The translations under genes were made by a program, and so were the position numbers. Below are positions 7,325 through 14,571 of a DNA stretch of 54,233 bases, piece after piece. This stretch comes from a virus: positions 1 to 54,233 of IMG/VR virus record IMGVR_UViG_3300048927_000792; one strand, given 5' to 3'. Position 1 is the first letter of the stretch, and each line of letters begins with the position of its first letter. The notes under the pieces were generated by a model, which worked only from the letters and a program-made list of their open reading frames with translations, ran no database searches and had not been told where the DNA came from.

Positions 7325-7790
7325 AGACAGGCTTGCGGAATGCCATTGCAGCCTTTCTCAAGGGTGCGTCGATTTCGATACCGAGTTCGGCGTAACCCCG
7401 GACGTCGCGCTTAGCCTTGTCGATCGCTGTAGGGACAAGGCTCCATGATACCGCACGGAGAGCTGCTACCAGGTGCGGGCGGGCGACGAGGCAGCGGATT
7501 GTCGCGCCGTTAATCGGAACGTCCATGATGTCGGCATGATGTACGATGGTCGGCAGCAAATGACCGCGCAGGTCGATGTCGATGTTCAGGCCTTGACGGT
7601 CGAAGTGGTAGCAACGATCTGGGCTGTGTTCGATAATTTCGCCACCCAAGCGCCCCAGCAATAACTCGGCGGCCGGGCGAGTGCAGATGAAGTCTATGTC
7701 GCCCACATGCCCATCCCGCCAATCCGGAAGGCAGCCGCGCAAAAGCGCTGCGTACGAGCCGATTAGTAGGGCTTCAGTGATTGGTGACAT
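7323..7790 (-). CDS. polymerase-beta-fold nucleotidyltransferase
   Basis: 155 residues from the ATG at 7790, overlapping the upstream gene by 17 nt. All three hallmarks of the minimal nucleotidyltransferase fold are visible: Gly-Ser at 11-12 (LIGSYAALLRG), the DxD pair at 31 and 33 (GDIDFI) and a further acidic strand (NIDIDLRG, 69-76). It could transfer a nucleotide to protein, RNA or a small molecule; the target cannot be read. Last gene of the tail unit, a usual spot for cargo. MenT/AbiEii-like toxin and minimal NTase are both possible. Confidence 0.75.
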   Translation of the reverse strand: MSPITEALLIGSYAALLRGCLPDWRDGHVGDIDFICTRPAAELLLGRLGGEIIEHSPDRCYHFDRQGLNIDIDLRGHLLPTIVHHADIMDVPINGATIRCLVARPHLVAALRAVSWSLVPTAIDKAKRDVRGYAELGIEIDAPLRKAAMAFRKPV

Positions 7791-8412
7791 CGAGGACGAG
7801 GTAATCGCTGAGGCTAGGATCGTACACGGCATCGGAGCTGAATCCAAAGTGATCCGTCGTCGTGAACGATTGAATGGAGAACGATGCTCCGTCGAAGACC
7901 CAGCCCCCAACCGCGGTGATCCGTCGAAAGATCGGAATGCCGAAAGTGTCCACGTCCGCGTCGACCTGCTCCCGGAAGTATGGGCCGGTTGAAGGCGAGA
8001 TCGCATAGACCCGGCCCGCTGGCTGTGAGGATTGTGGCGCAAGCACCATTGGGGTTCGCGCCGTGCTGAACGTGCAGTTGCCGTTTACGTCGAGTAGGAA
8101 CAACGCCGCTCCGCTGGTCGGCTTGACTGGAGGTATCTTATCGTAGACCCAATAGTCCACATAACCCCCGCTCGACTGGCTATACATCTTCATGTCGTAG
8201 GTGAACGTCGAACCGCTGCGGCCCTGAGTGGCGATTGCTGCATTGCAGTTTATGGGTCGGAACGCGACCAGAGGGTTGATCCCGCCCGTGACGGTGATCG
8301 TTTGTGTGAGCGTCGTAATCCTGCCTTTCCCGACGAGGGCCATCTGTGGCCACAGCGCGTCGAACAGAATTCTTTGACCATCAGGCGCCCAGATCGTGGA
8401 GATAGCGGCCAT
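7774..8412 (-). CDS. tail-tip-associated protein, possible receptor-binding
   Basis: 212 residues, beta-rich, rich in Ser/Thr/Gly/Tyr, with no strong helix: the composition of a distal tail or receptor-binding protein. ATG at 8412 forms TGATG with the preceding stop; a GTG at 8421 is the alternative. Directly downstream of the tip protein. No family recognised. Confidence 0.65.
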   Translation of the reverse strand: MAAISTIWAPDGQRILFDALWPQMALVGKGRITTLTQTITVTGGINPLVAFRPINCNAAIATQGRSGSTFTYDMKMYSQSSGGYVDYWVYDKIPPVKPTSGAALFLLDVNGNCTFSTARTPMVLAPQSSQPAGRVYAISPSTGPYFREQVDADVDTFGIPIFRRITAVGGWVFDGASFSIQSFTTTDHFGFSSDAVYDPSLSDYLVLDVTNH

Positions 8413-8705
8413 CACTTCCACCCATAATGGACGTGAGTGATCGCCCCTGCGGGCAGGTAGCGAACGTCATAGCTAATCGTCGTCGCATTGATCAGCTTCA
8501 CCAATGCGTCCTGAAGATTCATGACCGGCACATTGTAATACTGCACGTCGATCCAGGCTTGGTTACCTGCCTGCATGCCGGTGATAGCGAAGTTTCCTTG
8601 GGCAGGTCCGGTCAACACCAGGGTCCCGGCGTATCGCCCGGCTATCGACGTGGTGTCGAAAACCAGTGCGTTGGCCGTATTCCAGATCAAAAGTCCGGTA
8701 GGCAT
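8412..8705 (-). CDS. small beta-rich tail-tip accessory protein
   Basis: 97 residues with a repeated strand pattern (LLIWNTANALVFDTTSIAGRYAGTLVL) and the WIDVQYYNVPVMNLQDALV block. Start overlaps the stop of the tip protein (TGATG). Likely virion-associated by position and composition. Confidence 0.65.
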   Translation of the reverse strand: MPTGLLIWNTANALVFDTTSIAGRYAGTLVLTGPAQGNFAITGMQAGNQAWIDVQYYNVPVMNLQDALVKLINATTISYDVRYLPAGAITHVHYGWK

Positions 8706-11700
8706 CAGACCACCGAGGAATCGCCGAGCTGGTACATCTTGTTGCCATTCGGGTAGTAACCGATGATTGTGCCCTGTCGGATCTCAAACGTCTTCGTGCC
8801 GCCCGTTGCAGTCACGACGGAAACGCGATCAGCCCGCAGCTTGATATCGCCGGTGGTACCGTTGTTGTTCACCTCCCACCCAGTGATGACCCCGCCAGCC
8901 TCGATCGTCAGTGCGGCGCGACCGTATAGCGTCGTCACGTTCCCGTTGATCGTCGTGATCGCCGTCTGCTGCTGGGTGATCGTTACCCCTTGGGTGCTGA
9001 CGGTGGTAGAGAGGGAGGCGTATTGGGTGTTCAGGGTCGTGAGCGTTTGGAACGACTGAACGACGCTCGCCTCCTGCGAGAACGAGGTAGCCACCGTGCC
9101 CTGTTCCAGCTTGACCTGCCGGACGTGGAAGTTCTGCACCGTCCCGCTCTGCTTGAACCACACGGCATAAATGCGCAGCTTCGCCGTCCCGGTTGGCGCG
9201 GATGGCAGAGTTACTTTCAACTGATCCCTGCTAGCGCCTGTCGCGTCAAAGCTCACTCCGCTGGCTCGCGCGGGACCATTAACCGGAGATCCGAGCGCTG
9301 CTCCCGAGGCGTCAAGCGGCTCGATCACGAAGTAGTGACTGCCGACACCGCCTGTAATGAGCTGCCCCATGTCCCCGGTGAGGGTGTAGGGAACGCCGGC
9401 ACGCGCAGGAACTTCCCGGTAAAGGATCGCAGAAGCTCCATTCGCGATCGTGCTGGTGGTCGCTGCGTAAGCCCCCCATGCATCCGAGGCGGAACCAGGG
9501 TAGAAGGCGGCATTCGAGGACCAGCCATCGGTGCCGTTTTCAAACCCTCCATTGGGCGCAAGGTTAGAGGTACTTGCCCTGACACGAGTTGTCAGCGTGG
9601 CGATGTCGCCAGATTGGGTAGAAACAGCTGTGGCCAGCGACGTGATCGACGAGCCGTGAGCCTCTACCGCAATGGTCAGATTGGCGATGTTGGTATTCGC
9701 ATTGCTGATTGCCGTGGCGTTGGTCGTAATTGCCGACCCTTGCGCTGAAACCGTATTTGTCAGAGTGGCGATCTGCCCGGCCTGCGTAGACGATGCGGTC
9801 TGCAACGACGTGATGCTGGCGCCCTGCGTGGACACCGTCTGGGACAACGTCGACACGCTGCCCTGCAAGGTGGTGATCGCGGTAGCGTTGGTGCTGATCT
9901 GCCCGCCCTGCGTCGCCACGGTCTGCGACAACGTTGAAAGCTGGCCCGCCTGGTTGCTGGCGGTCTGCTGGAGCGTAGTGATCGAGGCGCCCTGATCCCC
10001 GACCGTAGTGGTCAGGGTCTGGATGTTCTCGCCGTTGGCCAGTATGTCGGCCTGAGCTGCAAGGATATCGTTCTGGGCCTGGGTCAGGGCCGCCTGCGTG
10101 GCAGCGGCGTCTGCCTCGATGCTGGCGATCGTTTGCTGGGCTGCGGCAATGTCGATCTCAGCTTGGGCAATGTCGGCGTCTAGCTCGGCGAGAAGATCCT
10201 TCTCCTCCTGGTTCGCACCGTCGGTTGCGCCGGGTTCGGCGGGACGCAGATCGTCGATCGGGACGCCATCGGCATACTTCGGCTCCACCACGTCCTGATA
10301 GATCGGGTTCAGATAAGGATCGTAGCTGGTGGGCTCGACAGGCTGGATCGCTGGGCGCTCGTCCCGGTCCCAGAGGTAGATGTCCGCGTTCTCGACTTGC
10401 AGGACCATCGGGACCTCACCGTCCACCTGCACAGCCGTCTCGATCACGCGGAACAGCTTGTTGGTCCAGCCCAGCGCCCCGAAGGTGAGGCGGATGACGT
10501 CGTTCTTCTGGACCTTCCATGCCCGATAGCTGAACGTCGCGGTGAACCGGCCCGAGTAGAGCATGCGCGCGATGCGCTGCTTGACCAGGCGCTGCGCCTG
10601 CGATGCGTCCTGCACCGTCTGGAAATCGACAGTCTCGATCCGGTCGATGCCGTCGAGGCTGGCAATCCGCACTTCGGGGAAGTCCACCGCCTGATAGAGC
10701 GAGGTGGTCGAGGGATCGATGAAGGTGCCACGCACGACGTTGTACGTCTCGTCGAGCGGCGCGGTCTGGTCCCAGGTGAACCCACCGAGGATGTCGTCGT
10801 CGTTGAAGTCGGCGATGGGGGTGGCGAGGTCGTTGTGCAGGACCGTGATGCGGATCTTGCCGTCCACGTCGTCCAGCTCGGCATTCATGGCCGCCTTGAG
10901 CTGGTCCAGCACGGTGCCGGTGGCGTCGGCCTCGGAGAACACACCGTCGGACCGATACCGGGGCTGGGTGCCGCCCGCTGCCAGCGTCACCGGCTCATCA
11001 CAGAGGTTCGCCGCGGTGATGAAGCTGGCGAGGTCGATACGCGCGGCGGGGATGCCCTTGCCGACGGCGAGGCGCCACTCGTTCGTGGCCGGGTTCTTGA
11101 TGCGCCAGCCCAGCAGATACCAGAGCAACTGGAGCGCTGGGTTGCGGCTCGCCGCGTCGTTCCATGCCCAGGTCGTCTGGTCTGCGGCGCGGTGGGCGCC
11201 GGACCCGCCCGCGACGGTGCTGTCCAGGCGGGGGTCATAGGTCGGCGCGCCCTTGCCGATGATCGTCACGCGGGTCGGGATCGACTGCGCGAAGGGGCTC
11301 TCCGCCTTCTTGCTGTTGCCGGTCAGCTTGAAGCGAAAATAGACATACGACAGGCCGGTGTAGCGCCGGGTCGCGCCCATGCGAGCACTGAGGTTGATGG
11401 CGTTCGCCGCCGAACCCTCAAGGATCGGGGTGACGGTGAGATAGCCAGCGAAGTCGCTGGTCACGCCGCCGGTGGACGACCACGCCTTCTTGTCGTCGAA
11501 CCAGATCTCCTCGATCGCGCTGGCCTTGTGGCTCGACGTGACGACGAAGCGGTGGAGGTACTCCTGGTTGTTGGAGAACTCCTGGTCGCGGATGTCGGTG
11601 GCCATGGCGGTGCGGCCGAGGACGAACTTGCGCGGCGCGCGCGGGTCCATGCTCACGGAGAGGCGATCGGTGGATTCGGAAGAGGTGGCCGGCGCCTTTG

Positions 11701-11893
11701 GGCGCGAGAGCATCGACGCACCAAGCGAGACGACCCCAGCGACGGTCGCGATGGTGGATGCCGCGATCGACGCACCGAATGCGGTGAACAGCATGGTACC
11801 GCCAAGGGCTGAGCCGATGCCAGATGCGACCAGTGCGACGCCAGCTACGACACCAGCGATCTTGCCTACGGTGGAAAAAAGCTTTTTGCTCAT
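8705..11893 (-). CDS. tail-tip/host-specificity protein (lambda J-like)
   Basis: 1062 residues. ATG at 11893 makes ATGA with the upstream gene. Residues 1-60 are hydrophobic Gly/Ala-rich, usual in tip proteins of siphophages with GTA-like tails. Residues 60-550 form the conserved baseplate-hub region. Residues 561-773 are a long Ser/Thr/Gln-rich trimeric coiled coil with repeats such as TLSQTVATQGGQIS. Residues 774-940 look like a CBM4_9-type carbohydrate-binding beta sandwich (LAPNGGFENGTDGW start). A short C-terminal cap follows. Determines adsorption. Confidence 0.85.
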   Translation of the reverse strand: MSKKLFSTVGKIAGVVAGVALVASGIGSALGGTMLFTAFGASIAASTIATVAGVVSLGASMLSRPKAPATSSESTDRLSVSMDPRAPRKFVLGRTAMATDIRDQEFSNNQEYLHRFVVTSSHKASAIEEIWFDDKKAWSSTGGVTSDFAGYLTVTPILEGSAANAINLSARMGATRRYTGLSYVYFRFKLTGNSKKAESPFAQSIPTRVTIIGKGAPTYDPRLDSTVAGGSGAHRAADQTTWAWNDAASRNPALQLLWYLLGWRIKNPATNEWRLAVGKGIPAARIDLASFITAANLCDEPVTLAAGGTQPRYRSDGVFSEADATGTVLDQLKAAMNAELDDVDGKIRITVLHNDLATPIADFNDDDILGGFTWDQTAPLDETYNVVRGTFIDPSTTSLYQAVDFPEVRIASLDGIDRIETVDFQTVQDASQAQRLVKQRIARMLYSGRFTATFSYRAWKVQKNDVIRLTFGALGWTNKLFRVIETAVQVDGEVPMVLQVENADIYLWDRDERPAIQPVEPTSYDPYLNPIYQDVVEPKYADGVPIDDLRPAEPGATDGANQEEKDLLAELDADIAQAEIDIAAAQQTIASIEADAAATQAALTQAQNDILAAQADILANGENIQTLTTTVGDQGASITTLQQTASNQAGQLSTLSQTVATQGGQISTNATAITTLQGSVSTLSQTVSTQGASITSLQTASSTQAGQIATLTNTVSAQGSAITTNATAISNANTNIANLTIAVEAHGSSITSLATAVSTQSGDIATLTTRVRASTSNLAPNGGFENGTDGWSSNAAFYPGSASDAWGAYAATTSTIANGASAILYREVPARAGVPYTLTGDMGQLITGGVGSHYFVIEPLDASGAALGSPVNGPARASGVSFDATGASRDQLKVTLPSAPTGTAKLRIYAVWFKQSGTVQNFHVRQVKLEQGTVATSFSQEASVVQSFQTLTTLNTQYASLSTTVSTQGVTITQQQTAITTINGNVTTLYGRAALTIEAGGVITGWEVNNNGTTGDIKLRADRVSVVTATGGTKTFEIRQGTIIGYYPNGNKMYQLGDSSVV
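9575..10205 (-). repeat. coiled-coil repeat region of the tip gene
   Basis: Degenerate tandem repeats encode successive S/T-L-x-x-x-V-x-x-Q-G-x-x-I units (residues 561-773). The number of units probably changes by recombination and sets the length of the central fibre. Confidence 0.65.
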
Positions 11894-12303
11894 TCGCCGA
11901 CACCCCACGCGTGGGACCATTCGGCGCGGTCGACGCGATAGAGCCCGTCCACTCCGTCGCGCTCGCCGATGAACAGCGCGGCACCGCCGATGCAGATGCC
12001 CACGGCCCCGTCACTCATGACCACATCGCCCCGGCGCGCGTAGCCGATGGGCTTGGGCGGCAGCAGCGTGTCGAACGTGGACTTGAGGTCGCCAGCGCCG
12101 TAGCGCTTGAGGGCACGGGCCGATCCTGCGGCCGTGCTATACTTGCCGCGGAACAGCGCGGCGATGTCCTCGCCGGTCATCGCAAGCACTGCGTCCGCTG
12201 TAACGAGGGCACAATCCGATCGCCCCCAGGTGAAGACGGCATCGTCCATGAGCGGTGCAAGGTAGGCGCTGAGGCGCGCCTCCCAGTCGGGTAGGCGGTT
12301 CAA
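11890..12303 (-). CDS. NlpC/P60-like tail peptidase (DUF6950 type)
   Basis: 137 residues. No ATG fits; TTG at 12303 overlaps the previous TGA and gives NRLPDWEARLSAYLAP. WGRSDCALVTADAV places a Cys where NlpC/P60 enzymes have the nucleophile, and GYARRGDVVM and the C-terminal HAW carry further fold features. In gene transfer agents and related siphophages the gene in this position (between DUF2163-like and tip genes) is a tail-tip cell-wall peptidase. Catalytic activity is inferred. Confidence 0.75.
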   Translation of the reverse strand: MNRLPDWEARLSAYLAPLMDDAVFTWGRSDCALVTADAVLAMTGEDIAALFRGKYSTAAGSARALKRYGAGDLKSTFDTLLPPKPIGYARRGDVVMSDGAVGICIGGAALFIGERDGVDGLYRVDRAEWSHAWGVGE

Positions 12304-12944
12304 GACAGCGCTCCTGCGGTCTTCCAGAGGTTCGAGCGCCCGGAGGATTGGGCGATCGGGGTGGTGTTGGAGGTCGAGGTGCCGTTCGCGATGGCGATGG
12401 CGGCCAAGGCGGACTGGTCGCCGGGGTCGAACAGCTCTTGGTCGAGATAGGTCCGGTTGCTGGCCTGGTTGAAGGCTGAGAGATAGCCTTCGATCGAAAG
12501 GCGGATGAGCTGCTCGCTGGCGTCGCCTTCGATGGCCAGAGAGGTCATGTACCCGGTGTAGTAGTGCTGGATCGCGCCGCGCTGGACACCGTTCTCGTCG
12601 CGGATCATCCGCCAGAGGTAGGCGGGACGGCCCTGCCACTTGGCTTGGTCGCCGATCACGTTCAGCGTCTCGTTGTCGATGTCGCGGAGGCCCGAAAGGC
12701 TGCACTCCAGCTGGTCGGAACCGCCGGACTTCGCCTGCACGGAGCCGATGTCGACGAACTTGCCGTTGGTGCCGATGAACGGCTGATCGTTCATCTCGGG
12801 GAATGAGGTGCCCGTGATGGTCACGTCATAGCCGAGCGTGTTGAAGCGCACCGGATTGGTATCGATGTCGAGGAACACGAAGAAGCCGGGGCGGATGACG
12901 TCGTCATCGAGGGCCGCGGCGGCGGCTGCGTCGGGGCGGCTCAT
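12300..12944 (-). CDS. tail hub/baseplate protein (DUF2163-position)
   Basis: 214 residues. ATG at 12944 is supported by GGAGG 6 nt upstream and an ATGA overlap with the HNH gene. Beta-rich (PGFFVFLDIDTNPVRFNTLGYDVTITG) with a QHYYTGYMTSLAI block. Its place matches the GTA gp13-type component between the distal tail protein and the peptidase. Sequence match to that family is not certain. Confidence 0.75.
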   Translation of the reverse strand: MSRPDAAAAAALDDDVIRPGFFVFLDIDTNPVRFNTLGYDVTITGTSFPEMNDQPFIGTNGKFVDIGSVQAKSGGSDQLECSLSGLRDIDNETLNVIGDQAKWQGRPAYLWRMIRDENGVQRGAIQHYYTGYMTSLAIEGDASEQLIRLSIEGYLSAFNQASNRTYLDQELFDPGDQSALAAIAIANGTSTSNTTPIAQSSGRSNLWKTAGALS

Positions 12945-13483
12945 ACGTGCCTCCACGCTTGGTGCTGTCGAATTTTGGAGATTGTGGTCCCAGTGACCCC
13001 ATAATCGCGAGCCACATCAATACCTGCGCGAGTGTCAGCCCGAATGGCGAGGACGTCAGCCTCAGTAAGTTTCGATCCGCCGTTCGCGCTGCCGCGCAAA
13101 ACCTTCTCTGGCTTGACGCGCGCACCGTGTGTGTCACCTCGTGCACGGCGATGCGGTTGGAGATTTGTCCAATGTCTATCGCGGCCTACAGCGCGCCCGC
13201 GAGAAACCATGTCTGCGGCGTTCTCTTTAACCGTCCCCCAGCGGAGATGATGTGGATTAACGCATATCGGGTTGTCGCAAGAGTGCAGGGCCAGCAAACC
13301 AATCGGGCGCGGGCGGCCATCCAACGTCAACGAAATGTGGGTTGCTTGCAGCCGGCGACCGCCGATGCACGCAATGCCATAGCCCGTGTTTTGCTTTGGT
13401 CCGGTCCAAGGCCAACAATCTCGCTCGCTCCCGCCAGGGCAACGCGCAACGAAATAATCTCGGAGTTCATGAATAGGCGGCAT
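12941..13483 (-). CDS. HNH homing endonuclease
   Basis: 180 residues. The core has the HNH_3 pattern ALHSCDNPICVNPHHLRWG and KENAADM (His, Asn, His metal-binding set). A helix-turn-helix follows at the C-terminus (DYGVTGTTISKIRQHQAW), resembling that of the second endonuclease at 36800. The ATG abuts the TAG of the upstream tail gene with GGAGG inside that gene, and the stop overlaps the next ATG, so the insertion leaves the tail operon intact. Probably a selfish free-standing endonuclease. Confidence 0.88.
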   Translation of the reverse strand: MPPIHELRDYFVARCPGGSERDCWPWTGPKQNTGYGIACIGGRRLQATHISLTLDGRPRPIGLLALHSCDNPICVNPHHLRWGTVKENAADMVSRGRAVGRDRHWTNLQPHRRARGDTHGARVKPEKVLRGSANGGSKLTEADVLAIRADTRAGIDVARDYGVTGTTISKIRQHQAWRHV

Positions 13484-14080
13484 CTAAAGGGCCTCCTCCG
13501 TGCTGATCATGAAGGCGGTGACGCCGTTGCTCGTCTTCCAGCCCTGGCGGGAATTATCGAACGAGGCGTGCAGATAGGGCGCGATGGTCTCCACCGTCGT
13601 TCCCTCGGCCGGGGCTTCCATCAGCTCGGGCACGAAGGTGGCCGTCCCTTGCCCGGCGCCGTTGGTCACCAAGTCTTCGGTCAGCATCACCAAGCGGTGG
13701 TGGCCGGAGGGAAGGGGAACGGTCAGGTAGTGGCCGCCCTTGAGAACGGTCGTGTTCGCAGGCAGTCCCTGAAGGGGTAGGGTGGTCAGCGGGGTCGCGC
13801 CCGCTCTGACCGTCGGGTTCGGGCCGGCGCGCTGGCTGCATGCCACGGGGAAGCGGAAGCGGTGGACCGGCCCGCGCAGCTTGAGGAAGAACAGTCGCCA
13901 AGGCCGCTCCTCGTCCTCGGTGGCGATATCGACCTGAGCGCTGGCGTACCACTTCTGTGCGCCCGGCATGCCGCTGACACGGCGGCGACCCGTCCATTCC
14001 GAGCGGTTGACCTGAAAGTTCTGGTCAAGCTCGATCTGTACGTCTTCAAGGTCACCGGCGGGCATGGGGATTTCGGCCAT
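13484..14080 (-). CDS. distal tail protein-like hub component
   Basis: 198 residues, beta-rich (DLEDVQIELDQNFQVNRSEWTGRRR, RPWRLFFLKLRGPVHRFRFP). First gene of the tip unit, directly after the tape measure region, where distal tail proteins (GTA gp12 position) lie. No Shine-Dalgarno is visible; late promoter copy 2 predicts a transcript starting at the ATG. Confidence 0.75.
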   Translation of the reverse strand: MAEIPMPAGDLEDVQIELDQNFQVNRSEWTGRRRVSGMPGAQKWYASAQVDIATEDEERPWRLFFLKLRGPVHRFRFPVACSQRAGPNPTVRAGATPLTTLPLQGLPANTTVLKGGHYLTVPLPSGHHRLVMLTEDLVTNGAGQGTATFVPELMEAPAEGTTVETIAPYLHASFDNSRQGWKTSNGVTAFMISTEEAL

Positions 14081-14086
14081 GCCGTG

Positions 14087-14123
14087 AGGGTAGGTTTGCC
14101 CCCGGCCTCAGATTACCGCCGTC
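14087..14123 (-). promoter_or_regulatory. late promoter copy 2 (tail-tip unit)
   Basis: Minus strand: GACGGCGGTAAT (14123-14112), 19 bp, TACCCT (14092-14087). The -10 ends 7 nt before the ATG at 14080, so a leaderless mRNA is predicted. Confidence 0.8.
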
Positions 14124-14173
14124 GATTGACTCCCTTTTTCGGGACGGCATCGTGTACCTGAAAAGGAGAAGTC

Positions 14174-14365
14174 ATGACCGATTCGACACTGCAGGAAATT
14201 GAGAAGCTGCGGGCATCACTTAGGGCTGCATACCAGATGATAGCGATTTTGGCTAAGGCCGGGATTGACGGGGATCATAGCAACGTGTCCCTGCACTTAA
14301 GCTTGGCGCAGAATTACATTCTTGACCCTGAGGTTCGAGAGACGTGGGACAAGAATAAGCCGTAA
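14174..14365 (+). CDS. plus-strand cargo gene, small helical protein
   Basis: 63 residues: TLQEIEKLRASLRAAYQMIAILAKAG, then a Leu-rich second helix. AAAAGGAG lies 7 nt before the ATG. A TTGACT at 14126 may be its -35, with a poor -10. It faces against the late genes, so expression from the lysogen is likely. Its 3' end overlaps the minus gene at 14253. Function unknown. Confidence 0.65.
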   Translation: MTDSTLQEIEKLRASLRAAYQMIAILAKAGIDGDHSNVSLHLSLAQNYILDPEVRETWDKNKP

Positions 14366-14528
14366 CGCCAGCGATGCTGAACTGGTGCAGTCCGCCTGCA
14401 CCAGCGGCATAGCCGAGGCCAAGTAACGCTTGCAGTTTCTCGGGCGTGATCTCGCCCTCCAGCGCGCCGATTTTATGGACGTGCTGGAGGGCATCCTCGT
14501 AATTGCTGATAGCTGTCTGAGTATCCAT
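14253..14528 (-). CDS. hypothetical protein between tape measure and hub genes
   Basis: 91 residues. The first 55 (TQTAISNYEDALQHVHKIGALEGEITPEKLQALLGLGYAAGAGG) look truly coding; the last 30 are Cys/Ser/Pro-rich and overlap the convergent plus-strand gene, so a frameshift or extension near the end is possible. It has its own late promoter (copy 3) ending 7 nt before the ATG. No Shine-Dalgarno. Function unknown. Confidence 0.55.
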   Translation of the reverse strand: MDTQTAISNYEDALQHVHKIGALEGEITPEKLQALLGLGYAAGAGGLHQFSIAGVTAYSCPTSLEPQGQECNSAPSLSAGTRCYDPRQSRP

Positions 14529-14534
14529 AGCGGT

Positions 14535-14571
14535 AAAATGCGGTCACTTGGCGGTGAAGATTACCGCCGTC
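14535..14571 (-). promoter_or_regulatory. late promoter copy 3
   Basis: Minus strand: GACGGCGGTAAT (14571-14560), 19 bp, CATTTT (14540-14535). Transcript start is expected at the ATG at 14528. It overlaps the last bases of the tape measure gene. Confidence 0.75.

Noticed and set aside
9575-10205. Possible CRISPR-like periodic repeats
   Set aside because: The periodicity is in frame with coiled-coil heptads of the tip protein, and units are degenerate and without spacers.
10397-11812. Long open plus-strand frame (471 codons) opposite the tip gene
   Set aside because: It is antisense to a well-supported J-like protein, rich in Arg/Gly/Asp as expected from a GC-rich mirror frame, and has no ribosome site or domain.
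14523-14534. Plus-strand ccatagcggtaa resembling the late motif
   Set aside because: Wrong strand, no downstream plus-strand gene, and weaker match than the minus-strand copy beside it.
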